From Chara braunii (taxonomy: Eukaryota > Streptophyta > Charophyceae > Charales > Characeae), in NCBI GenBank assembly GCA_003427395.1, contig BFEA01000037.1, forward strand, positions 4,633,928 through 4,697,927: a stretch of DNA of 64,000 nt, given 5' to 3'. Positions 45,653 through 57,096 of the stretch are shown here, piece after piece (position 1 is the stretch's first letter; each line of letters starts with the position of its first letter). Under the pieces are notes generated by a model. That model was not told where the DNA came from and did no database searches. It worked only from the letters and a program-made list of their open reading frames with translations. The position numbers and the translations under genes are program-made.

Positions 45653-46870
45653 ACGAACAGCGCCAGGTGCATTCGAAAAGGGAGATGGCGGGGTGACGAG
45701 TTGAGCGTGACCAAGGAAGTATAGCTCGCACTATCCTCGATGGGAACAGGCGGACGAAGATCTGCTTTTGGTGGCTTAGACTATGACAAATCTACTGATG
45801 GAGTTAGATTGCGGCAGTTGTGGCTGATATAGGCGTGATGGTGGAGAGATGGTGTGCAGGCTATGGCCGACGGAAAAGGCGGAAACGAGGGGAAATGAGA
45901 TGTGCATCACTCGCTCGTTTCTCAACGAAAACGAGCGAGTAAAGATCGGATTCTTGGGTTTTCAGGCAGGACGAATCCGATTATGTGGTTAGATGGGCGG
46001 GATGTTGTGTGATTTTACCGCTGCATGAGTAGAGGGCTGCGCGAAGGTAGGCGACGGGGGGAGGGAGGAGAAGGGTGAGTGAAGTAGTGAGAGAAGTAAA
46101 GATGATGAAAGTGAGGGGGGGAGAGATACTAGTCGGGGGGTTGAAGATGGACGAATCCGATGGCGAAGTCGGATCCGAAAGTTATTGCGTGGATTAGGCG
46201 GTATGAGGATCGAGAGTTGCGCCCAAAGAAAGCCTTTGAATGCAATGATGTATCTTTCCATGTTCTAGGGGAAGATTCAGTTATTTTCTTGTTCTTTTTT
46301 TTCCTCTTCGTTTCGTCCTTTTTTTTATTATTATCGTTGTTGCCTTATCGGCCTGACCTTGAGGGCACTATCACGCTTACTTTACGCACGTGCGACTGCT
46401 ATCCCGATTTTCGTCTTCCGTACGTCGGGTTCATCATACTAGATCGAACAGGGTCATCACTACCGTTACGGTAGTTAGGGGCATGGGTGTCGTCGGCCCG
46501 ACTGTCGTGTGCCTCGTCCTTATCAACTGGTCTGTAGCCGGTGAGTCCTTCGTTCTCCCCCGCTTCTTCCCCGTCTTGTTTTGGCCGATCCCGGGCGTGA
46601 GGCTGGCCAGGTGCGGCCGTGCGAATCAGAGCGGCGTGCTGCAAAAGGAAGAGGGGTGGCGGGTGTAGCGAGAGAACGCACGGGGTGAAGGAAACTGGAT
46701 CGAGAGAGAGGTGGTCAAGAGGAGGAGGAAGGGAACCGAATGATGGTGGGGTCGAGAGCAAGGTTGGGAGAAGGGAGTTAGCGGGACATACGTACCTGAT
46801 CATCTTCCGGAGGAAGATTCATCCCTCCCAAAAGCCTTCGCACCAGCATTGACGGCGGGGTGCATCCTAG

Positions 46871-46893
46871 AGAGGGAGAGAGAGAGAGAGAGA
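46871..46893. repeat. (GA)n microsatellite, copy A
   Basis: Short GA run, also present in copy B at 62104-62126. Confidence 0.9.
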
Positions 46894-47936
46894 AGAAGAG
46901 GACGAGGCTATCGAAGTAAGAAAGGAGAGCTAGAGATAGTGGGATAGGAGGGAATACGTACCGGTAGTGAAGAAGCGGCAGGCCTCGATTCCGACAATAA
47001 CCGGGACCAAGGGCGACGAGGGAGACAAGGCAGCAAAAGGCCAGCAAGGGGAGGCTGAACCTGGTCGACATATTAGGCCGGGTACGTTGATGACGAAGAT
47101 GGTGGAGGGGTGAGAGTGGGCGTAGCGGGGAGAAGGTAACTCACGGGATAGTTCACAGAATCCGGCAAATGGGGAAGTGGCCTAATGGCGAGGCGAGTGG
47201 TGGACTAAACTGCGGAACAATCGCAGTAAGACCTCGGCAGTACAGCCGTGAGTCCACAGTCAGTCAGCCGTAAGGTCCAATCAGTCCTAGTTCAATCCAG
47301 CAAGTACCACGGGGGACTGTGAGCATCATGGGCCGGTGGCAAAGGGCAGACCAACGAGTTTCCAAACTGTAATCAAGAGGCAGCACCCGACCTTTCAATC
47401 ATTCCTACGTGGGCCATGCGGGAGCGCTGTCACAGCGGTTTGTGCAGGGGGGTCTGCAGTGAGCTCAGAGGACGCGGTGGGCGAGAGAGAGGGAGCTTAG
47501 TATAGCGATAGGGTAGAGACAGCCATAGCTGCCATAGCCGTAGTTAGTGTGAAGTGTGTGAGTGTATGCGTGATTGTTCAGAGTGATGCATGTGGGATAT
47601 CCAGGGTGCTCCGGTGTGTGTGGACAGTGAGTTGTTTGGGTGCTGAGTCGCCATAACCAATGAAAGTGAACACGTATCTGAAAGCCGTGTCTCTGAGTTT
47701 TTAGTGGGCGCATATTGCCAGTTTGCTGCGCTGCTTTAACCATCGACTGGAGGTGGAGCAGATGACGAGAGGATGAACCGAAAGTCAGGCCACTCTGCCA
47801 AACTGTGCACTGACCAAGTAAGGGGCCTACGGTGGGCTTTTGGGCCAAGTCTACTAGCACAGTAAGGTGCCATTAACTCTGCAGAGACGACGTTGTTAGA
47901 AGCTGGTTGCTGGTGCCGGTCCTCAAGAGGTTATTG

Positions 47937-49189
47937 TGTTCAAAAGACCAGTGGTGGGGCTGCAATTCTCGTTGTAGGATCAAGGTGTCACTCATCCCAT
48001 CAGCCTGCGCGGGCAACAGGCTAGCCGCAAAGGTGCAGGCCTGGCCATTTACTGGTACCACCGCCCATGCTGCAGTATGGAAACGCAAAGGCAGACTAAT
48101 CTGTCCTGTTAGTACACTACATATTCCGACGTACCGAGTAGTGAGGAGAAAACAACGGGTTTGAAGACTCACTGGCTGATCGGCCATGTTGGTTACCCTA
48201 TCAAGTGAAGCAACGGAGTCTGGCTGTGAACGGGGTGCTTGCTGAGACCTAGTGAGGACTATATAGCCGGTATCTATGCAGACTCTGCTCGTTGCATGGC
48301 TGGTTAGGCCACGTTGTTGCTTCACTACGGAGAGAGAGGGGACTCGGACTGATTGTTGATCCACGGCCCGTGGACTCTTTCAGACGTTGAGCTTGTTGAA
48401 GGACTTGAGGTCGTTGAAACGATAATTACTGAGGCGAACTGAAGGGTTATCAGAGAGTGAACAAGCTGCTGACTGTTGTCGCTGCTATTGACCGCCACTA
48501 TGGTAGCTGCTGTTGTTGTTGGTGATCACCGCTGGGTATTACTGTTGCATCTAAGGACTGCTACATGCGACCGTGAGACTTGGGGAGGTGATCAGGCCGA
48601 ACAAGTAGGGGGTTGGTACTGCGAGTTAGGAGGTCGTCAGGGGACTGATTCCGACGGTTTGATATCAGAGGTTGGCCAAGTTGATACATTGGCTGCCATT
48701 GAGGGGCCCTCAGGCATATCTAGATTTCAAGGCCCTCTCACTGTGGGTTTGAGTTGTCCCACTCCTGGATCTCGAGAGTCTAACCTATCTCCTTCTATCC
48801 TTCTTGGTCTAAGTCTAGCCTGAGGTTATGAGAGGAAGGCGGCAGGCGGGATTGGAACCCGTAGGACCTCGCCAAGGCCTCTGTGGGAGGTTCGCACCAC
48901 CGATTGCGGGAGCTCTGCCGGAGCCCAGGCGAGGTTCTGGAGGCAGGGAACTTTAGGTATAATCTCGTTTAACGCGTGTAATCCCTTCCCCTATTTGTTA
49001 TCCTTGGGTATCTAAATATAACTACGTCAGGATATTACTGGTTGTTTTGTTATGTATGTCAGGACATGCTTTGCAGAAGGCTAAATAAACAACTGTATAT
49101 GAGAGATCAGATTTCCTTTGAGTGAATTCAAATAGAATGAACTAGGGGAAAGTGAAGTGAAGGTGTATTGCCTGCTTTGACCGGGTGAA
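47937..49189. other. No gene recognised; one hairpin
   Basis: No coding similarity. ACCTCGCC (48867-48874) pairs with GGCGAGGT (48928-48935) with smaller stems inside. Confidence 0.5.
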
Positions 49190-50425
49190 CCCAAGGCTGA
49201 GCTCCTCTAAGTTGATGTGGGCTCAGTGCTATGATCTATTTATGTTTGCTGGGCTGAATGTATGATCTTTGAGGGTCGGGCCTATCCTAAGTTGGACGGA
49301 CCAGTCGCTGTTTCTTTCAGGGGTTTCTGAACAGGAGGATGAGCACCCTAAGTTGGGAGGTCTCAGAGTCTTGATGTTTCTTTGTGGGTTGCTGAAAACA
49401 GAGCTGGGAATACTCTAAGTTGCGTGGACCCAGTGCTGTGTATGTTTTCTTCTGAGGGGCACACCGGTATAAGGCTGAGTGTACCCTTAAGTTAAGGCGG
49501 CTCAGTCATAAGCCATGAACAGAAAGTCAACCAAAAGTATAGAAATTTGGTATATATTATACGAACCTTTAGCATCTGGCAGGCCGGGCATCCTAAGTTG
49601 GGAAAGCCAGTCAATAAGTCAGGTAGAACAAAATGAAGAGAGAGGCAAATGAAGAGTATAACGGAAGTAACCCGGGCAGGCTGAGCGTACCCTTAAGTTA
49701 ACGCGGTTCAATCCTATGCTCGTGATAATACAAAGGTGTAGAGAGTTAGTATAAATCTGTTTTTATTTTCCTTTCTAAACACAAGGCAGGATTGGATGTC
49801 TCCTTAAGTTGGGTAGGTCTGATCATCTGCCTAATAAGAGAGAAACATATAAAGTTTGTGCAAGTATATCAATGGTTGTTTCCTTATATTGCCGTTACGG
49901 AGACTAAGCGTGCCCTTAAGTTAAGGCGGCTTAGTCATATGTCGTTTGTACTTTGTTCAGGCAGATCATGTCTTATGTACCTAAACTGTTTAAGCTAGCT
50001 AGGCGTACCCTTAAGTTAGGGCGGCCTAGTGATATGCTCTTGTCGTTGATGTTATGTAGGTAAGACGTACTCTTAAGTTAGGGCGGTCTGACCACTCGTC
50101 GTTCGTACTTGTTTTAGGCAGGTTAGGCACACCCCTAAGTTGGGGCAGCTGAATCCTATGCCCTACGTAACTTTGTCTAAGGCTGACTAGGCATACCCTT
50201 AAGTTAGGGCAGTCTGGTCTTATGCTTCACATCGTCAGTTAAGCAGAAGTCAGGCATACCCTTAAGCTAGGGCGGTCTGGTCATATGTTTTATGACAAGA
50301 GTTCACGTGGTGTTGGGCATACCCTTAAGTTAGGGCAGTCCATTTATGCGTACTTTTACTTGTTTACCTAGGCAGGTTGGGCATACTCTTAAGTTAGGGC
50401 GTTGCCTGATCATATGCCATACGCA
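49190..50425 (+). repeat. 16-unit hairpin array with covarying stems
   Basis: A conserved loop core, (T)TAAGTT flanked by CCC and GGG-like bases, occurs 16 times, at 49208, 49288, 49349, 49416, 49488, 49594, 49694, 49805, 49917, 50012, 50074, 50136, 50200, 50263 (TAAGCT), 50326 and 50400. Spacing is 61-112 bp, and 62-64 bp in most of the last part. Flanking stems change but usually remain complementary: CTGAGC/GCTCAG, CTGGG/CCCAG, GACTAAGC/GCTTAGTC, CTAGGC/GCCTAG, AGAC/GTCT, GACTAGGC/GTCTGGTC with G-U pairs. A few units (for example 49288, 49594, 50136) pair poorly. Sequences between hairpins are not conserved. Confidence 0.85.
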
Positions 50426-50430
50426 AGGGG

Positions 50431-51573
50431 GTTTACTGATGGAAAAACTAAGTGATTAAACGAACTTCTTGGGCAAATTGATGTGGGATTGTGAGAGATG
50501 TTTGTTTATGTATGCTTGTGGACTCTCGCTCTGGGGCGTCTTTTCGATAGGTTAGCTGCCTAGAGGCTCGCCAAGTGCTGGAGCCATAGGTAGATGAGAT
50601 GAATGATGGGAGGGAGAGCTTGGGATAAAGATAGGACTGACCTTACTTGAAGTTAGAGTTGACGATAGCTCACGATACCATCTTCTGAAAGGGGATCGTG
50701 TAAACTACATTTAATCCTAACTATCAAAGCAAGCGTCAGAAGTTAGTCCCAAGTATAGCTTTGCTTTATCTTTCTGTTGTCAGCTTTCTATAAATTTTGA
50801 CAGCCTCCTGTTCCTACGGGAAGCGCTGCCGAAATTTCTACAAATCTGAAAGAGTTAGTCATTTTTGAGCTCGAAAAAATTATGAAAATACACTTTTCCT
50901 ACGGGAAGCGCTGCCGAAATTTTGTAGAATTCGAGGAGTTAGAATAATTTTCAGCTAGGAGATACTTAGCAAATCCATCTTGGTTAGAGAAGATGTTCGG
51001 TGACGTGGTACTAATAGAGGAGCTAGGTTACGACTAGGAGAATGTTCTCCCCTTGATATAAACATAAGTAGTATTTTTCTTCGGCCTGTACTGTGATGCA
51101 GGTTTCCGCGTTTTCGCTTGAAGGCTTGATCTGCTCAGCCTGTTCCTTCAAAAGGGTTACTTTTCTGTTATCACTGATAGCAGGTCGGTTGCCGATTCGC
51201 CGGTTTACGACTCAACCCAATTCACTCTCAATACTCAACCTAAAAAGACTTTAGCCCTGATGATTTTATTGTTTTGTTAAGATTTCACCCGAACTTTTAT
51301 TGAATGGCCATTTAACAAAGGTACTGAGTATTTAATTACGGTTGGTTGGCTGGAGGTTGGGGCTTGCATGGCTAAAGCAAAGGGGTATGAGTATGGAGAT
51401 TGGTTGAAGTTGACTCTTTGTAGTGCATTGACTTTTGTTTGACTCTTTGATGTGATTGCAGGTGTGGTATGTGGCTTGAATTATTGGATTGGACTGCTTG
51501 CGATCTCACATATGTGTATGGCTAGGAGGAGTCTCATTGTGATTGTGACATGTGATCGTCACATATCTATTCC
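50431..51573. other. No gene; contains a 27-bp perfect direct repeat
   Basis: The same 27 bases (starting TTCCTACGGGAAGCGC) occur at 50811-50837 and 50896-50922. No coding content seen. Confidence 0.55.
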
Positions 51574-51604
51574 CTTATATATATATAGATGTACGTATAT
51601 ATAT
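51574..51604 (+). promoter_or_regulatory. TATA-like tract, possible LTR promoter
   Basis: CTTATATATATATAG followed by a second ATATATAT inside a GTAC-flanked palindrome lies upstream of the hairpin cluster and the primer site at 53199. If the region before the primer site is an LTR, this is the best candidate TATA box. No transcription evidence. Confidence 0.25.
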
Positions 51605-53198
51605 GTACCTGTGCGGGGTATTAGCGTGGCCTGTAGGGCCCGCGTACTAAGGACCTAATCAAGGGTTGGGGTGAATAGAAGGGAGGGGATGACCCCCCTC
51701 TACTTTTCTTGAAGAATTCTTGGTCGGGCGTTAGCACTGAGCCGGGAATACGATGGTCCTCGCCCAGGACGACCAAGGTCCCGGGCCTAACACTAAAAGG
51801 GTTTTCTCTGATAACCGTTAAAAATACTCATTTTTTTTCCTTGTTGGGATTTATTTTGGTGGAACACCAAAGTTCCGGGCGGAAGGGTTAGCGTGTCGCT
51901 GGTGATGCGTCAGACAACTCACCACCGCTCCGAATTCCTTCCTGCCCTAGGGACCATCTTACCCCGCGCCCTGAGGGACACCTCAGGGTGCAGAAGATGG
52001 TAAGGCCCTCAGGCCGGTTTTGCGCTCGCTAAAGGGTTGTTCCCCTTAGCGCGTACTTTAGTCGACGCCTAAGCGTCGAAGGCGATCCCACGGCTCAGAT
52101 AAGGCTATTTGGGAATGGGCGTCATATAGTGGGCCGTCATCGCAGCTAATTGCGGAGGACTGCATTGCGGATCAATATGTAGGACTTGCGCCCGCGCGAT
52201 CTTGTACTAAAACTTGCGCACGACAGTTACCAACTTCCGCTGCAGAAAGTTATGGGTCGAGCGGAGTGTCTCCTTTTCGGTGGTTGTTGTCCTTTTTGAG
52301 TTTATAGTTGGACGTTGTAGTCCGTGGCAACCGTCAAAGTCAAACCCCTTGATCTTTGGCCACCACGACAGCTTAAAGCTGTCTACTCAACCCCTCTGCA
52401 CAGGGTGCAAAAGAGGGTGTGGTCATCAATCGCACATGGCGGTTGTCTGGCGTCGAGAGATTACCCCTCAAAGCGCCTGTCAGCCGACACTTGACTGTCG
52501 AATGCGACCCTCAAGATTATCAAGGGCCGCAAGGCTACGATTATCACATGGTACCCCATCAGCGCGAGTGCTCGCGTATACCCGCATGGCTGGACGATAT
52601 GAAGAGGTCATGCGCTCGCTCAACATTTATACGGAAGTCCAGCGCGCCATATCTATCTGGTTCTTGCTGCATACAGTTATGGGTAAAATGCTGAAGGGAC
52701 TAGGAGTGTTGTTGTGTTGTGGTGTTGTTTGTAGTGGTTGTTTTGTGTGTCTTCGTGTGGTAAGTGTGAGTATTGTGGCGTAACGCGTGGTGTGTGTGGC
52801 GCGTCGTAGTTGACTGACGTCGAATCGCGTTTGGTACTTCAGCCCCCCAGTGCGTCAATTCACGTACGAGTCCGATTTTGGGCGTTCGACTGCGAGCACC
52901 CCCTATGCTACAGCGAGCAAGAAACGCCCTTGGTTAGGCCACCTCTGCAATTGCATACGAAAAGCCTTCGCAAGTGGTTCAGTAGCTCGATGGGGATACG
53001 CCCACCTAAAGGATGGTGACAGCTCCCGCAGGTGGAGGTAAGCGGTGCCTCGCGTGACCTTGTCCGGTCATAGGGGCTCGCGAGAGGTACGGCTGACGCA
53101 CTCAGCCGGAGCGGCAAACACTCTCCGTGACAAGTCCTGCCAAATCCTGCGTGACGCAGTCGGGAGGGTCCCCGTGCGGGACCGATGCGCTCGACAGG
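51605..53198 (+). repeat. Presumed end of the 5' LTR of a plus-strand element
   Basis: The sequence directly before the primer site ends CGACA, like the end of the 42-kb LTR (GCGACA). The region is GC-rich and hairpin-rich. The left end of this LTR was not found and no second copy exists in the window, so the extent is a guess. Confidence 0.3.
51855..52383 (+). repeat. Cluster of perfect hairpins
   Basis: TTTGGTG/CACCAAA (51855-51871); CCATCTT/AAGATGG enclosing CCCTGAGG/CCTCAGGG (51954-52000); CGCTAAAGGG with CCCCTTAGCG, 9 of 10 (52027-52051); TCGACGC/GCGTCGA with a 4-base loop (52062-52079); GACAGCTT-A-AAGCTGTC (52367-52383). They lie within 530 bp and do not resemble each other in sequence. 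Confidence 0.8.
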
Positions 53199-53216
53199 TG
53201 GCGCCGTTGTCAGGGG
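53199..53216 (+). other. Primer-binding site, tRNA-Asp type
   Basis: TGGCGCCGTTGTCAGGGG on the plus strand, sharing TGGCGCCGTTG with the site at 42043-42060 and matching the complement of plant-type tRNA-Asp slightly better. It marks a plus-strand retrotransposon whose ORF0-like and gag ORFs lie at 55.0 and 56.1 kb. Confidence 0.7.
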
Positions 53217-54967
53217 TTTCGGCTGCTTACGGGGGTCCTTAAGAGAACGAACCTAGGTTAAGTGCAGGGGGATGATCCAGGCATAGCGACAAAACTGTTA
53301 CTGGCGTTAAGTAAATGGGTGATGAGTAGTAGCAATTGCAGTTTATATATTTGCGGATCAAGGTACCATAAGGTAATACGGACGATGTTCTGCGTATCTA
53401 ATGCCATAGACAAATTGTCGTTCGCATTTGATGCGACTCTGCGTATTTGGTTACCCTAAAAAAAAGATATTTGGTACTTTAACATAGTCGATGAGCTGCC
53501 TAAGTTGTCATGGCAGTATCACAGTACACTAGCGATAAGAAATAGAATGACTAAGAAAGAGGTATTTTCTTCTTACCTAAGGACTCTCGTGAGAAAAAGT
53601 CATAAACATGTTACCTATCTAAGCATTTGAGTTTATCATTTTGGGATTATATTTTTCAGTCTATTTATGAAGCTCATCCATCCGCATGAAAATTTTTCTT
53701 TTAAGTAAGTATATCGACTCATATAAGACTATGTACTTGATATTATTTATCCGAGTCTTATTCATCTATGGTTAGCTTTATGTGTCATCTGTCTAATTTC
53801 ATTCTACCTACGTATAACCCTTTGGATCCTTGTTTATCTGAATTATTCATTCATATCTGTTTTTGAATCTATATGCATGGGTTGATCTCTTAAAAGGGGT
53901 TAGAAATGTTACACAAAATCCACGTCCGATGCGGATTCGGAGGTGAATGGAGTGACCAGTTCCTTGGGAAAGTAAATTTCACGAGAAAATTGTCAATATG
54001 TGAAATATACCCCAAGAAAGCTGCAACCCTATGTTATCAGTTCCCTGAAATGTGGCTTTGAAGAAGTCATACTCTAGTCTTGAAGGTGGTAGTGAGACCC
54101 ACGTCGGAACTTGTTTCTGGTCCATAGTGGGGTGTTGTCATCTAATCCTTGTGATAAAATGACTACACTACTACTTAATAGGAAGAAAGTGTTTGAACCT
54201 TATAAGATCATGGCCTTTGAGGGAGGCAGCTACTGCCTGCCACAGAATGGTTGGGGGTGAATCTCCAACTATTATTTGTGTAAAGTGGGTTCATCTGCCT
54301 GCGAAGGGACAACGTATCCTGGAGTATGTATGGTGAGGTTGGCTACCTTAATGGCAAGGGTTTGCAAGGGGCAAGTGCTGGAATCGGAGGGAGATGCAGT
54401 GAGGCTTGATCCTTGTCCGAGGCTCAGGAAATAAGATGTTATCCCTTTGAGAAAGGGTTACACTGCCCCTCGACACAATATACTTCTGTCAAAGTCAGGG
54501 AGTAGAATTTAATGCTCCCATTGTTAATGTATCTGAGGACGCTAATTATTGGCAAATTGCATTTCGACCTTAGCATGGTATTATTTGCTATAATTATAAC
54601 CTATTTTTTTCTTGTGTTACATATACATAAATTTGGATGGTCACTAAAGTTGTAAGTGGTGCTTATTTACTCAATAAAGTACTATATTACTTCCATTGGT
54701 AATACTTGTTACGAGTTTAGATATTCGCAAGGGTATTATTATTGCAAGGTGTTATTGCTATTTATTTTCATTTAGGATGGGTGATCGTAAAACGTTGGAA
54801 TGGACGAAGTTTAGTAAAAGGTACTTTGAAGTTTAAACTTCGAAAGCGAGATTGTAGGAGGGTTTCAACATAATAAAGGAAGGCGTATGTTGGACGTTGT
54901 CTGTGATGGGCGGAATCCGGACCGAACAAAGGCAAGTCAAGATGCCAATGCAGAGGAGAATCCTAAT
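53217..54967 (+). other. Leader region, no gene recognised
   Basis: AT-rich 1.75 kb between primer site and first ORF. Short frames only; the one from about 54158 reads some 34 codons to a stop and has no known motif. Confidence 0.45.
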
Positions 54968-55615
54968 ATGACCTGACCAGTTGAAAGAGAGGATGAACTC
55001 CAAATGTCTTTGCCTAGGCGAGTCAAGGAGAGAGAGTATATCTCGTCCTGGTGGGGCATATTGCTAGGTATTGATATCTTTGTCTGGATTGAATCTGGCT
55101 TTGATGATGATCAAGACGGTGCGATCGTGAGAGCGACCCTGTACGCATCATCACCATTTTGGGTAAAGCATGGGATTGAGCTGGCACTTGGGCATGGGAG
55201 CCTGCTCGCAAGACCTTTAAGGATAATTGAGGCAGGTGCAGCGAAATGGGCAAGAGGGAGGTTTCATAAAGGAGAAGAGAAGGTGTCAACCCATATAGAG
55301 GTCAAGTGGGTCAGTGAGTTTGTGCTTCCTTCAGCGCCGTTACGCGCCGTCCTGCCCGACTTCCTCGTGGAAGAGTTTTTCGGGGGACGAGCAAGGATAG
55401 AGACAGCAGCAAAAGCCGCTTTGAGGACGCGAGAATGGGGGTATAGTTGCTACACATGTGAAATGATATATGGCCTATACGTAGATTTAAGGTTTCTACC
55501 GCCCACTCAAGGACTTCGAAATATGGCCAATATTGTAGACGCCTATGCCTGCTCCCATAAGCTGGATGAAAAGGTTGAAGATTGGAGTCAGCTCCGGGCG
55601 GCAGCGTGTCAATAG
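54968..55615 (+). CDS. ORF0-like protein of the plus-strand element
   Basis: The open frame from ATG 55004 to TAG 55615 codes 203 residues; an in-frame ATG at 54968 is followed by ACC-TGA, so the true start may be upstream and lost to a stop. The C-terminal half resembles the ORF0 modules at 39-41.8 kb: a VKW/VEW segment, LPDFL (LPDIL there), then YTCEM..GLYVDLRFLPP against YV.T.Y..D.YDVR.YVP. The N-terminal half (SSWWGILLGIDIFVWIESGFDDDQ) is unrecognised. It lies between primer site and gag, as ORF0 does in the other element. Function unknown; homology is judged by eye. Confidence 0.45.
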
Positions 55616-56052
55616 AGGATGCCTCTATACTTAGTAAGCACGTTCATCATTTGGCCGGAATTCCTAGAGACTCGTCTATGACTATCTTACTGTCGAGTAC
55701 GAGCACAGTGACTAGTAGCAGTTGTAACAACTTCTGCTATCAATCTGTTGCTTGTTTTTAGGACTCTATATCTGCGTAGGTTGTATATTCCCCATTGTAC
55801 CCGTACGGTTAGAACAAGGATAACTGGAGTTTAAAGCCTTGTCAGACGGGCAATGAAAGGACTAGTGTAATTGAGTATTGACAATGTTATTCGTCCCTAT
55901 TTGTTTTAAGCACAACCTGATGTTCCGTTGCTTGTCATATATGTCAGGGCAATTGTAACATCATGGCTGAAGGGAGTGGTTTGGCCAAGATCCTGCTCTG
56001 GAGAAGCTCATGTCTCACGAAGGTGCTGCTGCATGAGTCGGTGCACGACTCG
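55616..56052 (+). other. Spacer between ORF0-like ORF and gag
   Basis: No repeat or coding similarity seen; the gag start context lies at its end. Confidence 0.5.
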
Positions 56053-57096
56053 ATGACCCCAGATCTCCAGGCCCCGTTGTTTTGAGGAATAAATTTGTCC
56101 GACTTCCTGTACGACTACCATAACCTTAGCCTCGTGAAGATGTGGAACGAGAAAGCAATGTGCAACATGTTGCCATTATTCGTGTGTGAGGAGTTGAGTG
56201 AGGAGATATATACCCTCATGTTGAGGGCGCGAACTTGGGACGAACTGGAAAATGCTTTAAGATTAAGATTTTCAAGAGACCGACTGGAGAGCCAACGTTG
56301 TGGTAGCCCTGTGCAAGTAATAGAGAATGCGCAGCTACAAGGCGAACTAAGCGGCATACAAAGACAGATGGGGATATTGGAAGAAAGGGTGATACGACTA
56401 GAGGAGGCCGGGAAGGGCAAGCGGAAAATCTCGGAAGGAACGTCAAGTGAGCCAATTGGTGAGAAAAGAAAGGAGAGGGTAGATGGCGACCAAGGTCCTT
56501 CCCACCTCGTGAAGGTTCAGAAAATGTGGTCTGGCGTTCCAGAAAGGGAAGGAGGTAAGGAGATAGTTAAGGAAGAAAAGGGGCATGAGCCTCCTAAGCT
56601 AACGAAGGCTCAGCGGAAGGCCAGAAACCTGACCAAGGGAGGTCAAGGTACTGGAAAGGGGCAGTGTTCACGGCGTGTGACGGCTGATCCACAAGGGGTA
56701 GGAAGCAATTTTGCACCAATCGGGCCCCCTCCGATCAGGCCGGCAGTATGTAGGTGGTGACCGTCACGCAATCCAATGAGTCCTTGACCTATGTATTTGT
56801 CATGTACACTACGTGGTCAGGACCCTATAAGGCAATATGGACCTCGTGTCGGTCCGCCGATGAACTTGATACATCCCAGACCTCCCACAAACCAAGCCCA
56901 GCTTTTATGGTCGCCCCATCCACCAGTGCAGCAAGCGTCATAAGGCAGTGTAGCAAGCGAGGGAGGCCGAGGGCAAGGTATTGGAAGAGGTCGCGGGAAT
57001 GGCAGACGTGGTGGCAGTAGAGGCCGTGAAGGAGGCAGAAGAGGCACCGGAGGTCACGATGAGCGTCAACGAAACCATAGGTGGAAGCAACAATAA
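56053..57096 (+). pseudogene. gag: Ty3/gypsy-like gag with RGG-rich C-terminus, four stops
   Basis: One frame from ATG 56053 to TAA 57096 reads as a complete gag except for stops at 56083, 56758, 56788 and 56941. It starts MTPDLQAPLF, then NLSDFLYDYHNL..VKMW, PLFVCEELSEEIYTL and TWDELENALRLRF, the same helix pattern as the gag at 38.0-38.4 kb. Then a coiled-coil part (QLQGELSGIQRQMGILEERV), a Lys/Glu-rich hinge, a Pro-rich stretch (about 56800-56940) and an Arg-Gly-rich tail (56956-57093). No zinc knuckle is seen; the RG tail could serve RNA binding instead. No pol follows, so the element is truncated or nonautonomous. Confidence 0.65.

Larger units (their letters stand above)
43837..47936 (+). 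mobile_element. Large repeat L, copy A (about 4.1 kb)
   Basis: Collinear with 59362-63167, same strand, with roughly 95 percent identity by eye in the best parts. Both start TGTC..CGCGAATACCC and share a perfect palindrome (ATACCCTT-AC-AAGGGTAT) at the left end, and both stop matching after GGTTAT. There is no conserved ORF: most substitutions and indels ignore any frame. Copy A alone holds a 420-bp insertion (45233-45652) and lacks about 84 bp present in B. It may be a long LTR or a noncoding nonautonomous element. Confidence 0.75.

Noticed and set aside
45989-46261. 90-codon minus-strand frame conserved in both large repeat copies (also 61223-61495)
   Set aside because: Conservation reflects overall DNA identity of the copies; flanking indels ignore frame and the peptide is low-complexity.
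52214-52783. 189-codon plus-strand frame
   Set aside because: No motif, overlaps another 91-codon frame, and lies in the hairpin-rich presumed LTR; most likely fortuitous.
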